Part shown: in pieces, positions 50,807 to 59,289 of the stretch
Layout of the letters: every line of letters begins with the position of its first letter
Position numbering within the stretch: the first letter of the stretch is position 1
Made by a program: the position numbers and the translations under genes
NCBI GenBank assembly: GCA_022794035.1
Contig: JAAWDX010000005.1
Span: forward strand, 1 to 64,000
Source of the DNA: Lachnospiraceae bacterium
GTDB taxonomy: Bacteria > Bacillota > Clostridia > Lachnospirales > Bianqueaceae
Direction of reading: 5' to 3'
DNA length: 64,000 nucleotides
Notes under the pieces: model-generated
What the model saw: only the letters and a program-made list of their open reading frames with translations
What the model was told of the DNA's origin: nothing
Databases searched by the model: none

Positions 50807-52099
50807 TTGGAAAAGATCATAATTCACGGGCAAAAGCCGCTGCATGGCGAGGTAGTCGTCAGCGGTTCCAAAAACGCGGCTGTAGCAATTATGCCGGCGG
50901 CGCTTTTGGCAAATGATATAGTTATATTAGAAAATGTTCCTGATATCGCAGATATTAAAAATCTGGTTCAGATTATGCAGGACATGGACGTCAAGGTAGA
51001 GTATTTGGATCAGCATACGCTGCGGATTGACAGTCGATATATGCACAATGGTTGTGTGGATTCAGAGCTTGTATGTAAAATGCGGGGCTCTTATTATTTC
51101 TTAGGGGTATTGCTGGGCCGATTTAAGCATGCGCAGGTAGCGTTTCCCGGCGGATGTGATTTTGGAGTCCGTCCCATTGATCTGCATGTAAAAGGCTTTG
51201 AAGCGCTGGGAGCGGAGGTTAATACCAAGACGCTGATCGAAATGAAGGCGCGGGAGCTCGTGGGGACCAATATCTTTTTGGATGTGGCCAGCGTGGGTGC
51301 GACGATCAATATTATGATGGCTGCCGTTTTGGCCAAAGGAACAACGGTGATTGAGAATGCGGCTAAGGAGCCGCATGTGGTGGATACGGCCAGCTTTTTA
51401 AACAGCATGGGAGCTGATGTAAAGGGAGCCGGTACCGATGTGATCCGTATCCGCGGCGTACAGAAGCTGCATGGGTCAGAGTATGCGATTATCCCAGATC
51501 AGATTGAGGCTGGCACCTATATGATGGCCAGTGCCGTTACCGGAGGCGATGTGACGATTACAAATCTGATCCCGCGGCATATGGATTCTATTTCTGCGAA
51601 GCTTCGCGAGATTGGCGTTTCGGTAATGGAGAGGGATGAGAGCATCCGGGTGGTAGGTAGTGAGCATATGAAGCCGACCAAAATTAAAACGCTTCCTTAT
51701 CCGGGCTTTCCTACGGATATGCAGCCGCAGATGATGGTGCTTTTGTCCATGATCCCGGGAACCAGTATGATTAACGAGAGCATTTTTGATTCGCGCTTCC
51801 GCTATGTAGAGCAGCTGAAGCGTCTGGGCGCCAAAATAGATGTGGAGGGTCATATTGCCGTGATTGAAGGCGTGGATCAGCTGCAGGGCGGAGAGGTGCA
51901 GGCCACAGACCTGCGCGCCGGCGCTGCTATGGTGCTGGCAGGACTTGCCGCAGAGGGCAGTACGGTCATTTCAAATGTAGGATATATCGACAGAGGCTAT
52001 GAAGGTATGGTGGATAAGCTGACAAAGCTGGGGGCCTGCATCGACCGAATTAATGATGACGACCCGGGACTTCATCCGGCGGAGGAGCATGCCGGCTGA
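50807..52099 (+). CDS. murA: UDP-N-acetylglucosamine 1-carboxyvinyltransferase
   Basis: About 430 residues. First committed step of peptidoglycan synthesis: enolpyruvyl transfer from PEP to UDP-GlcNAc. The start GEVVVSGSKNAAVAIMPAAL, the GGCDFGVRPIDLHVKGFEAL loop and FPTDMQPQMM are characteristic. In the active-site loop the usual Cys115 position falls in FPGGCDFG, so Cys is present and it should be the fosfomycin-sensitive type. TTG 50807 with GAGGTGG upstream is chosen; TTG 50789 and GTG 50798 are alternatives. Confidence 0.95.
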   Translation: MEKIIIHGQKPLHGEVVVSGSKNAAVAIMPAALLANDIVILENVPDIADIKNLVQIMQDMDVKVEYLDQHTLRIDSRYMHNGCVDSELVCKMRGSYYFLGVLLGRFKHAQVAFPGGCDFGVRPIDLHVKGFEALGAEVNTKTLIEMKARELVGTNIFLDVASVGATINIMMAAVLAKGTTVIENAAKEPHVVDTASFLNSMGADVKGAGTDVIRIRGVQKLHGSEYAIIPDQIEAGTYMMASAVTGGDVTITNLIPRHMDSISAKLREIGVSVMERDESIRVVGSEHMKPTKIKTLPYPGFPTDMQPQMMVLLSMIPGTSMINESIFDSRFRYVEQLKRLGAKIDVEGHIAVIEGVDQLQGGEVQATDLRAGAAMVLAGLAAEGSTVISNVGYIDRGYEGMVDKLTKLGACIDRINDDDPGLHPAEEHAG

Positions 52100-52138
52100 A
52101 AAAAGGCCGGATTTGGCATGAGTTAAGTAAATAATGAG

Positions 52139-52193
52139 AGGTCGCTGCTGAGCAGGATAGCGGATATGCTTTCTGCGAAGAGCGGCCTTTTTT
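52139..52193 (+). terminator. Probable terminator after murA
   Basis: AGGTCGCT (52139-52146) pairs with AGCGGCCT (52181-52188, one G-T), then TTTTTT. A second AAAAAAGGCCG lies just upstream (52099-52109) and could pair with the same right arm. Confidence 0.55.
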
Positions 52194-52215
52194 AGTTAGG
52201 GGGACCGGAGATAAA

Positions 52216-52695
52216 ATGCAAATTACATTGATTACTGTGGGAAAGATCAAAGAGAAATACCTGCGTGAGGCCATAGCCGAATATGAAAAACGGCTTAGCC
52301 GGTATGGCAAGCTAAAGATGATCGAGGTGGCCGATGAAAAAACGCCGGACGATGCGGGAGCGCTGCAGGAGGAGAAAATCCGCGACAAAGAGGGAGAGCG
52401 CATTTTAAAACAGCTGCCGGAGGACGCTTATGTGATCACATTAGAAATTGAAGGCCAGATGCTGGATTCAGTGCAATTTTCTAAAAAAATGGAGCAGCTT
52501 GGCATCCAGGGCAGGAGCCATCTCTGTTTTGTGATCGGCGGCTCTATTGGTTTGGCAAAGGCAGTGCGGCAGCGCTCGGATTATGCACTCAGCTTTTCTA
52601 AAATGACATTTCCCCATCAGCTGATGCGTGTGATCCTGTTAGAGCAAATTTATCGGGCTTACCGCATTCAGATGAACGAGCCCTATCATAAATGA
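52216..52695 (+). CDS. rlmH: 23S rRNA (pseudouridine1915-N3)-methyltransferase RlmH
   Basis: 159 residues, the family length. [20 protein letters not shown] at the start, FVIGGSIGL (SAM site, knotted SPOUT fold) and [20 protein letters not shown] near the end are diagnostic. It methylates the ribosome at helix 69. Its presence close to the wal genes matches Bacillus gene order. Confidence 0.96.
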   Translation: MQITLITVGKIKEKYLREAIAEYEKRLSRYGKLKMIEVADEKTPDDAGALQEEKIRDKEGERILKQLPEDAYVITLEIEGQMLDSVQFSKKMEQLGIQGRSHLCFVIGGSIGLAKAVRQRSDYALSFSKMTFPHQLMRVILLEQIYRAYRIQMNEPYHK

Positions 52696-52709
52696 AGGAG
52701 GAAGACCGG

Positions 52710-52886
52710 ATGGCAATCAATTGTGAGGAATGCATGCATTATGCGTATGATGATGAATATGAAAGCTATGTCTGCGAAATGGATCTGGATCAGGATGAGA
52801 TGGAGCAGTTTCTGCGCGGAACCTTTAAAAGCTGCCCGTTTTATGAGCCGGGCGATGAGTACAAGATCGTCCGCAAGCAGATGTAA
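52710..52886 (+). CDS. Small cysteine-containing protein (DUF6472-like)
   Basis: 58 residues, acidic. Four Cys occur in NCEECMHYAYDDEYESYVCE and KSCPFYEPGDEY, spaced as for one metal site. I recall such proteins as a small conserved family downstream of rlmH in Lachnospiraceae, without known function. AGGAGGAAG precedes ATG 52710. It is 14 bases after rlmH. Confidence 0.75.
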   Translation: MAINCEECMHYAYDDEYESYVCEMDLDQDEMEQFLRGTFKSCPFYEPGDEYKIVRKQM

Positions 52887-52905
52887 GGCTTTGTTTTGAG
52901 CGGCG

Positions 52906-52934
52906 TTGACATACGCTGAGCAGCAGATTATAAT
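52906..52934 (+). promoter_or_regulatory. Perfect sigma-A promoter
   Basis: TTGACA (52906-52911), a 17-bp spacer and TATAAT (52929-52934), 52 bases before the fusion oxidoreductase. Confidence 0.88.
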
Positions 52935-52986
52935 ACAGCTATAGAAAGCAGGATTTAAAAATTCTAAATAGAAGCAGGAGACGAGT

Positions 52987-55569
52987 ATGAAAGTATTAGT
53001 CATCGGTGGAGTAGCCGCCGGCACCAAAGCAGCGGCCAAGCTGAAAAGAACGGACCGCAGCGCACAGGTTACCCTGATTACAAAGGACCAGCATATTTCC
53101 TATGCGGGCTGCGGCCTGCCCTATTATGTGGGCGGCCTTATCGAAAATCAGGAGGAGCTCATCGTCAATACGCCGGCAAAGTATGCCGCGCTTACAGGGG
53201 TGGAGGTGCTCACACGCCGGGAGGCGATAAGCCTGAATCCGCAGACCAAAACAGTGCTTGCGCGCAATCTGGAGACAGAGGCCAAAGAAGAGTACAGCTA
53301 TGACGCCTGTGTGATAGCCGTGGGCGCTTCTGCGGCCGTGCCGCCGGTTCCGGGCACAGAGCTTGCGGGTGTGTTTACGATGCGCACGCCTGAGGATGCG
53401 GTCAATCTGCGCGCTTATATCAGCGCCAAGGGCGCAAAACGGGCGCTGGTGGTCGGAGCAGGCTTTATCGGCTTGGAGGCGGCTGAGAATCTCAAGGCAC
53501 AGCATCTTTCTGTTACGGCTCTGGAGCTTGCGCCGCAGATCATGCCGGGCGTGCTGGATGAGGAGATGGCGGCCTATGCTAAAAAGCATCTGCAGAAAAT
53601 GGGAATTCGCATAATGACAGGCACCTCTTTGATAAGTCTTGAAGGAGAGGAAGCGGTGAGCGGCGCCCAGACGAGCGGCGGAAGAATTCCGGCAGATGTA
53701 GTTGTGCTGGCTACCGGCATCCGGCCGAATACGGACTTTTTGAAGGACAGCGGCTTGGCGATGGAAAAGGGACTGATTGTAACGGACGAAAAGCTGCGGA
53801 CCAATCTGCCGGATGTGTATGCGGCCGGAGACTGTGCGCAGGTGCATAACCGGCTTACCGGGAAGCCTCAGTGGTCGCCTATGGGCTCCTCCGCTAATTA
53901 TGAGGGGCGCACACTGGCGCAGGTGATCGGCGGAAATGACAAGACGTATGCCGGTGTATTAGGAACCGGCGTAGTGAGACTGCCACAGCTGAATGCCGGC
54001 AGGACGGGGCTGACAGAGGTGCAGGCTAAGGCAGAGGGATATGATGCAATCAGCGCTTTGTGCGTGACAGAGGATAAGGCGCATTATTATCCGGATGCGG
54101 CTTTCTTTGTGACCAAGCTGGTGGCAGACCGGGGCAGCCATAGACTGCTGGGCGCTCAGGTGCTGGGCCCGGGCAGTGTGGATAAGATGATTGATATTGC
54201 AGCAGTGGGTATTTCGATGGAAGCAGCGCTGGAGGATTTTGAGAACATGGATCTGGCGTATGCACCGCCGTTTTCCACAGCGATTCATCCGTTTGTACAG
54301 GCCATTTATGTGCTGCAGAATAAGCTCAGCGGAGAGCTTGAAAGCATGACGCCGGCAGAGTATGCCAGCGGGGCGGCAAAGGGCTATACAGTGCTGGATG
54401 TCAGCAAGGCGCCGAGCATCCCCGGTGCGCGGTATGTGAATCTGAATCAGGTAAACGGACCGCTGGAGGGGATCGAAAAGGATGAAAAGCTGCTGCTCGT
54501 GTGTACCCGAGGCAAACGGGCCTATTTCTTGCAAAACCGCTTAAAGCAGTATGGCTATACTCATACACGCGTACTGGAAGGTTCTACATTCTTTAATGAT
54601 GTGAAAGTAGAGGGCGTAAAAGCCAGTGTGTCGGCGGAGGATATTACGAGAGTTAAGGCACTGGGCTTTTTACGCGATAAGCGTACGGCCGACTGCTTTA
54701 ATGGCCGCGTGATTACGAGAAACGGCAAGATCACAACGGAGGAAAGCAGAGCGATCGCGGAGGCTGCTGAAAAGTTCGGCAGCGGAGAGATTACGATGAC
54801 CTCCCGCCTGACCATGGAGATTCAGGGTGTTCCCTATGAAAATATCGAGCCGCTGCGCGAGTATCTGGCGCAGTATGGGCTGGAGACCGGCGGTACGGGC
54901 TCTAAGGTGCGCCCGGTGGTTTCCTGTAAGGGCACGACCTGTCAATACGGCCTGATCGATACCTTTGATCTGTCAGAAAAAATTCATGAGCGCTTTTATC
55001 ATGGCTATAGCAGCGTCAAGCTGCCGCATAAGTTTAAAATTGCCGTTGGCGGCTGCCCAAATAACTGTGTAAAACCAGATCTGAATGATCTGGGGATTAT
55101 CGGACAGCGCGTGCCGGAAATCAATCTGGAGAAGTGCCGCGGCTGCAAGGTGTGTCAGGTGGAAAATAACTGCCCCATTCAGGTAGCGCAGATGGCGGAC
55201 GGCAAGATCACGATTGATCCGGACAGCTGCAACCACTGCGGACGCTGTCTGGGCAAATGTCCGTTCCATGCAGTAGAGGGCTATACAAATGGATATAAGA
55301 TCTATATCGGCGGGCGCTGGGGCAAGAGAGTGGCGCAGGGACGGCCGCTTGAGAAAATTTTCACCAGTGAGGACGAGGTGCTGGATGTGATCGAAAAGGC
55401 GATCTTGCTATTCCGTGAACAGGGAAATACAGGAGAGCGCTTCTCCGATACGATTGCCCGGCTGGGATTTGAAAATGTGCAGGAGCAGCTGCTCGGTGAT
55501 GAGCTGCTGAGCCGCAAAGAGGAAAATCTGGCGGCGCAGAAGCATTTAAAGGGTGGTGCAACCTGCTAA
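52987..55569 (+). CDS. CoA-disulfide reductase / rhodanese / siroheme-reductase / ferredoxin fusion
   Basis: 860 residues. 1-450: FAD/NAD disulfide reductase of the CoADR class, with VIGGVAAGTKAAAKLKR, redox Cys42 in SYAGCGLPYYVGG and VYAAGDCAQ. About 455-545: rhodanese-like, active loop VCTRGKRA (C506). About 570-720: half of a nitrite/sulfite reductase, with C647-x4-C652 and C690-x3-C694 (GGCPNNC) as cluster/siroheme ligands. About 720-775: two [4Fe-4S] ferredoxin motifs (CRGCKVCQVENNCP, CNHCGRCLGKCP). Such chains are known in Clostridia but lack a firm role; electron transfer from NADH to a sulfur substrate (polysulfide, persulfide or sulfite) is inferred. A perfect promoter and AGGAGA precede it. 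Confidence 0.85.
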   Translation: MKVLVIGGVAAGTKAAAKLKRTDRSAQVTLITKDQHISYAGCGLPYYVGGLIENQEELIVNTPAKYAALTGVEVLTRREAISLNPQTKTVLARNLETEAKEEYSYDACVIAVGASAAVPPVPGTELAGVFTMRTPEDAVNLRAYISAKGAKRALVVGAGFIGLEAAENLKAQHLSVTALELAPQIMPGVLDEEMAAYAKKHLQKMGIRIMTGTSLISLEGEEAVSGAQTSGGRIPADVVVLATGIRPNTDFLKDSGLAMEKGLIVTDEKLRTNLPDVYAAGDCAQVHNRLTGKPQWSPMGSSANYEGRTLAQVIGGNDKTYAGVLGTGVVRLPQLNAGRTGLTEVQAKAEGYDAISALCVTEDKAHYYPDAAFFVTKLVADRGSHRLLGAQVLGPGSVDKMIDIAAVGISMEAALEDFENMDLAYAPPFSTAIHPFVQAIYVLQNKLSGELESMTPAEYASGAAKGYTVLDVSKAPSIPGARYVNLNQVNGPLEGIEKDEKLLLVCTRGKRAYFLQNRLKQYGYTHTRVLEGSTFFNDVKVEGVKASVSAEDITRVKALGFLRDKRTADCFNGRVITRNGKITTEESRAIAEAAEKFGSGEITMTSRLTMEIQGVPYENIEPLREYLAQYGLETGGTGSKVRPVVSCKGTTCQYGLIDTFDLSEKIHERFYHGYSSVKLPHKFKIAVGGCPNNCVKPDLNDLGIIGQRVPEINLEKCRGCKVCQVENNCPIQVAQMADGKITIDPDSCNHCGRCLGKCPFHAVEGYTNGYKIYIGGRWGKRVAQGRPLEKIFTSEDEVLDVIEKAILLFREQGNTGERFSDTIARLGFENVQEQLLGDELLSRKEENLAAQKHLKGGATC

Positions 55570-55573
55570 AAGA

Positions 55574-55611
55574 AAAAGAGGTAAGCAGATGAGAATCTGC
55601 TTGCCTCTTTT
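55574..55611. terminator. Bidirectional terminator between the fusion oxidoreductase and sigF
   Basis: A 17-bp stem (55574-55590 with 55595-55611, one T-G pair), loop GAGA, with A- and T-runs at its base. It lies directly after both stop codons. Confidence 0.9.
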
Positions 55612-55612
55612 A

Positions 55613-56323
55613 TTATTCACTCATGCTTTGCCGCAGCCGCAGCAGAATCTTCTTTTCCATGCGTGAAACCTGCACCTGCGACATACCCAAAAGCCGTCCT
55701 GTTTCGGTCTGTGTTTTGTTTTGAAAATAGCGCAGGCGAATCAGCGAATCCTCCTGCGGCGAAAGATGCTGCAATGATTCTTGCAGGGCAATGCGCTCCA
55801 CACGTTCCTGTTCACCGGGCCCGCGATCTGGCAGCATGTCCTGCACCGTGAGCTCCTTGCCGGCACGGCCGGAAGGGGCTGGCGCGTCAAAGGAGACGGC
55901 GTCGCTGCAAGCGGCGAGGGCGGCGGAGATATCGGCGGCAGGTCGTCCAAGATGCTTGGAAAGCTCGGACAGGGTGGGAGAACGCCCCAGCTCCTGATCG
56001 AGCTGCTGACGGGCCTTTAGGATGGCAGCGGCCTGCTCTTTTATGCTGCGGCTGACCTTGATGAGGCCGTCGTCGCGTAAAAAGCGGCGGAGCTCGCCGA
56101 AAATGAGGGGGACTGCGTAGGTGGAAAAGGCGGTGCTGTAGCGTGTGTCGAAGCGGTCGATGGCCTTGAGGAGGCCGATGACGCCGATCTGAAAGAGGTC
56201 GTCGGGGTCATAGCCGCGGCGGCCGAGGCGTCTGACACTGGCCCAGACCAGGCCGGTGTTTTGGGCGACGAGCTGCTCACGGCTCTGCGCATCGCCCTGC
56301 TGCGCTTTGCGGATCAGCTCCAG
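55613..56323 (-). CDS. sigF: Forespore sigma factor SigF, start codon unclear
   Basis: The frame is open from 56365 to 55613 and encodes a full sigma-F: TLELIRKAQQGD at the start, NTGLVWASVRRLG, YDPDDLFQIGVIGLLKAIDR (region 2), FSTYAVPLIFGELRRFLRDD, KVSRSIKEQ (region 3) and LGMSQVQVSRMEKKIL (region 4). No ATG, GTG or TTG lies between the upstream stop (56366-56368) and region 1; the first is a GTG at 55846, which would leave only region 4. Likely explanations are a rare CTG start (56323, used here, or 56317), a local frameshift in the assembly, or frameshifting from spoIIAB. It overlaps spoIIAB by 47 bases. The base composition is very GC-rich with many C-ending codons. Confidence 0.83.
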   Translation of the reverse strand: MELIRKAQQGDAQSREQLVAQNTGLVWASVRRLGRRGYDPDDLFQIGVIGLLKAIDRFDTRYSTAFSTYAVPLIFGELRRFLRDDGLIKVSRSIKEQAAAILKARQQLDQELGRSPTLSELSKHLGRPAADISAALAACSDAVSFDAPAPSGRAGKELTVQDMLPDRGPGEQERVERIALQESLQHLSPQEDSLIRLRYFQNKTQTETGRLLGMSQVQVSRMEKKILLRLRQSMSE

Positions 56324-56774
56324 AGTCGGCGGTTTCTTCGGGGAGGAGACGAAAGGATTTGCGCATCACCACCTTTGTTCCCTGATTGGGGATGGAGTCG
56401 ACGGTGAGCTCGTCCATAAAGGTCTGCATCATGGTAAAGCCCATGCCGGAACGTTCCTCTTCGGGCTTAGAGGTGTAAAGCGGCTGCATGGCCTGATCCA
56501 GATCGGCGATACCGATGCCGTGATCCTCTACCGTGATGGTAAGGGTCTGTCCCTCAATGCGGCAGCACAGATGGATGCTGCCCTCTTTGCCGGCATAGCC
56601 GTGAATGATGGCGTTGGTGACGGCTTCGGATACGGCGGTGCGTACATCGTCCAGTTCCTCCAGTGTGGGGTCGAGGCGCGCGGCGAAGGCCGATACGATA
56701 ACGCGGGCCAGGCCTTCGTTTTCGGAGCGGCTGCTGAGCTCGGCGTTGATATAATCGCTCGTATATTCTTTAGG
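56277..56774 (-). CDS. spoIIAB: Anti-sigma F factor SpoIIAB
   Basis: 165 residues, GHKL kinase fold. It binds SigF, holds it inactive, and phosphorylates SpoIIAA. N-box EAVTNAIIHGY (about residue 48), G1 box EDHGIGIADLDQAM, and the lid/G2 region PEEERSGMGFTMMQTFMDEL are intact. The family usually ends shortly after GTKVVMRK; here ~25 extra residues follow (FRLLPEETADSGADP...), read from DNA that also codes the start of SigF. AAGGAGGG precedes ATG 56774, which overlaps the spoIIAA stop. Confidence 0.92.
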   Translation of the reverse strand, partial: PKEYTSDYINAELSSRSENEGLARVIVSAFAARLDPTLEELDDVRTAVSEAVTNAIIHGYAGKEGSIHLCCRIEGQTLTITVEDHGIGIADLDQAMQPLYTSKPEEERSGMGFTMMQTFMDELTVDSIPNQGTKVVMRKSFRLLPEETADSGADPQSAAGRCAEP

Positions 56775-57126
56775 CATGCTGCTTCCCTCCTTCCAGCGCT
56801 TGGATGGCACTTTCGGTATCATCGGATTTTTGAATGATCTTATATAGGCCGGACATGGCAAGGACGCGGTCAAGCTGCTTGGATACATGAGTAACAGCTA
56901 CTCGCCCGCCGAGGGAAGCAGCTGTTTTATAACGTCCCATGATGAGACCGAGGCCGGAACTGTCCATAAAATTCATTCCTTTACAATCAAAAATTATGTG
57001 AATGGCGCCCTGCACATGGTAGGCGTCGTCAATTTTGCGCCGGATGAGATCAGAGGCGTGGTGATCCATTTCGCCCGAGAGGGCAACGATCAGGCAGCGC
57101 CCGGATTTTCGGCATTGTACCTTCAT
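56770..57126 (-). CDS. spoIIAA: Anti-sigma F factor antagonist SpoIIAA
   Basis: 118 residues, STAS domain. Unphosphorylated SpoIIAA displaces SigF from SpoIIAB in the forespore. The phosphorylated serine lies in FMDSSGLGLIMGRYK (about residue 57). ATG 57126 has GGAGGA seven bases upstream; an in-frame start at 57183 lacks one. First gene of the spoIIA operon. Confidence 0.94.
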   Translation of the reverse strand: MKVQCRKSGRCLIVALSGEMDHHASDLIRRKIDDAYHVQGAIHIIFDCKGMNFMDSSGLGLIMGRYKTAASLGGRVAVTHVSKQLDRVLAMSGLYKIIQKSDDTESAIQALEGGKQHA

Positions 57127-57171
57127 AAGCTTCCTCCGTTCTGTGTTTAGTAAATGGAAATAACTGGTAAT

Positions 57172-57200
57172 ATTGTAGCGCAAAGCAGGCGAGGATGCAA
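57172..57200 (-). promoter_or_regulatory. Probable promoter of the spoIIA operon
   Basis: On the - strand TTGCAT (57200-57195), a 17-bp spacer and TACAAT (57177-57172), 45 bases before spoIIAA. This fits sigma-A; no clear sigma-H promoter was found. The rest of the gap to 57474 is AT-rich and shows only a loose AGTCTCC/GGAGAGACT pairing (about 57294-57352). Confidence 0.5.
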
Positions 57201-57474
57201 TAAAAAGTCTTCGACAAATTATGCAGAGGGTAGGGTTGATAAAATAAAATATTCATGCTATCATAAAATTAGGTATTTCAGTAAAGAAAAGAGTAGTCTC
57301 CGCTGTTTCCTAAAAGATTGCATAAACATTTATTTTGTTTTTGGAGAGACTCCTTCATTTGTTAAATTTAGTATAGCATAAAGGGCTGAAAGCCTGCCGC
57401 AAATTTAAAACATAACTTTGGCACTGCCACTGCTCTTTGCAGTGTAGAATATAAAAAGAAAAGAGGAAAAACAA

Positions 57475-58494
57475 ATGAAAAAAGCGTTACCCTTACTTAT
57501 GGCCTGTTTACTTTTTGTCCTTTTTGTAACTGGCTGTAGCAGCTCCAATATTTCTCAGGAGGATTATGATGCCGTTGTAGCGGAGCGCGATTCTCTTTCT
57601 AAAGAGCGGGATTCTCTTTCTAAGGAAAATGAATTTCTCAAAAACAAGCTAGAAAAAAGCCAGGATTCTTCACAGAGTTCCTCATTCTCTGCGCCAAAAT
57701 CGATTACTGCTGAGAGTATTGTAATGCACTTCTTGGATAAAATTACTTATACTAATGGTATTCAGGTTTGGGACGATGCTAGTGATCCTAATGGACTTCT
57801 CGGTTATTTCGGAGAATATAGCGGAAAGGCTGATTTTTCTGACAAGCGAATTGATCAATCTGGTAGTGTATATTTAGTCGGAGGAAGCGTAGAAACTTTT
57901 TCCTCTCAGAAAGATTGTGCTGATAGATATACATCTCTTAAGGATTTGGCTGATCAAAAAGTCATCAACCAATATATGTATAAATACGACACCGTATTAT
58001 TACGTATTGATGCACTTATGTCTCAAGATGATGCAGAAAAATATTTAGATACATTAAACAATTACCTCGGGAAAAAGCCTATACTATCTTATATTCCTCA
58101 GGAAGAATCTTCTGTACCTTCTGTCGATGAAACTTCCAGCGGTGCAGAGCAGCAGGATCAGTCCAGTGAAACAGGCACTGCCGATATACCTCAGGAGTAT
58201 AGGTCTGCACTTGCTAAGGCTAAGACCTATAGCGATACTATGCATATGTCAAAAGCAGGTCTATATGATCAATTAACCTCCGAATACGGAGAAAAGTTTT
58301 CTGCTGAAGCTGCTCAATATGCAGTTGATCATGTCCAAGCTGATTGGAATCGCAATGCTCTGGAAAAGGCAAAGATATATCAGCAAAGCATGAATATGTC
58401 GCCTGCTGCAATTTGGGATCAACTCGTTTCAGAATACGGAGAGCAGTTCACTAAAGAAGAAGCTGATTATGCAATAGAAAATCTTCCGCAATAA
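57475..58494 (+). CDS. Lipoprotein with coiled coil and two Ltp-type C-terminal repeats
   Basis: 339 residues. The signal ends in a lipobox, VTGCSSS (Cys about 21). A short coiled coil (ERDSLSKERDSLSKENEFLK, with a repeated heptad) and a Ser/Gln linker follow, then a domain of about 110 residues not recognised. The end has two copies of the Ltp repeat, ALAKAKTYSDTMHMSKAGLY and ALEKAKIYQQSMNMSPAAIW, each with a QLxSEYGExF motif. In the streptococcal phage TP-J34, Ltp repeats block phage DNA injection; in chromosomal proteins the role is often unknown. The gene is AT-rich and its codons differ from its GC-rich neighbours, hinting at transfer. Confidence 0.82.
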   Translation: MKKALPLLMACLLFVLFVTGCSSSNISQEDYDAVVAERDSLSKERDSLSKENEFLKNKLEKSQDSSQSSSFSAPKSITAESIVMHFLDKITYTNGIQVWDDASDPNGLLGYFGEYSGKADFSDKRIDQSGSVYLVGGSVETFSSQKDCADRYTSLKDLADQKVINQYMYKYDTVLLRIDALMSQDDAEKYLDTLNNYLGKKPILSYIPQEESSVPSVDETSSGAEQQDQSSETGTADIPQEYRSALAKAKTYSDTMHMSKAGLYDQLTSEYGEKFSAEAAQYAVDHVQADWNRNALEKAKIYQQSMNMSPAAIWDQLVSEYGEQFTKEEADYAIENLPQ

Positions 58495-58570
58495 AGTAAG
58501 TCAAAACTATGATTTGGATAAGATGGCTGAGTATCTAAAAGTAAAATAAAAAGAATCGGAGAAACTGACA

Positions 58571-58611
58571 ATACACCTTCAAAAGCAAGATGCTTTTGGA
58601 GGTGTATATTT
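58571..58611 (+). terminator. Terminator of the Ltp lipoprotein gene
   Basis: A 17-bp stem (58571-58587 with 58591-58607, one T-G), loop AGA, then ATTTTAT. Confidence 0.85.
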
Positions 58612-58665
58612 TATATCTCTTTGTGGAAAACTGGAAACAGTTTAGTTTCGGAAAGGATGAAAACG

Positions 58666-59289
58666 ATGTCAGCAGATAAAACCCTATATGTGAAGCCGTC
58701 AAAACAGGCAAAGGTCGTTGGCAAAAAGGAAATTACCGTGCAGGATCTGGCGAAGCTGGAGGGAGATCAGACGCTGGTGGAGCAGATGCTGCCGGTCGTG
58801 GTCATGCGCGTTAAAAAGCCGGACCAAGAGCAGAAGCTGTACGCCAGCTTTTTAGATATTGCCAAAGCGATTCGCAAGGTCAATCCCAATGTGACGCTTG
58901 ACTGTGTAGGCGAGCTGGATACGATGATCATGTATGCGCCCGAGATGAAGCAGCCAAAAAAAAGCGTGGAATTTTTGAAGGTTCTGCTCGTGTGCATCAT
59001 TTTGTTTTTTGGATCCGCGCTTGCCATCATGACCTTTCATAATGATGCTTCTGTGCCGGATGTGCTTAAAATTGTGCATACAATTTTCACCGGAGAGGAA
59101 ACGGACAGACCGGTGCTTCTCATCATTTCTTATGCAGCCGGAATCGCAATTGGCATTATGAGCTTCTTTAATCATTTTGGCAGAAAAAAGCTGACCGACG
59201 ATCCAACGCCGGTGCAGGTAGAATTTGTCGCCTATAAAAAACAGATTGATGACGCTGTGGTAGATGAACTGGAGAATCAGCAGCAATGA
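58666..59289 (+). CDS. spoVAA: Stage V sporulation protein AA
   Basis: 207 residues. A soluble N-terminal part (about 1-110, YVKPSKQAKVVGKKEITVQD) is followed by two membrane helices (about 105-125 and 145-165). SpoVA proteins move dipicolinic acid into and out of the spore. ATG 58666 with AAAGGATG upstream is preferred to earlier in-frame starts. Its stop overlaps spoVAB by four bases. Confidence 0.88.
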   Translation: MSADKTLYVKPSKQAKVVGKKEITVQDLAKLEGDQTLVEQMLPVVVMRVKKPDQEQKLYASFLDIAKAIRKVNPNVTLDCVGELDTMIMYAPEMKQPKKSVEFLKVLLVCIILFFGSALAIMTFHNDASVPDVLKIVHTIFTGEETDRPVLLIISYAAGIAIGIMSFFNHFGRKKLTDDPTPVQVEFVAYKKQIDDAVVDELENQQQ

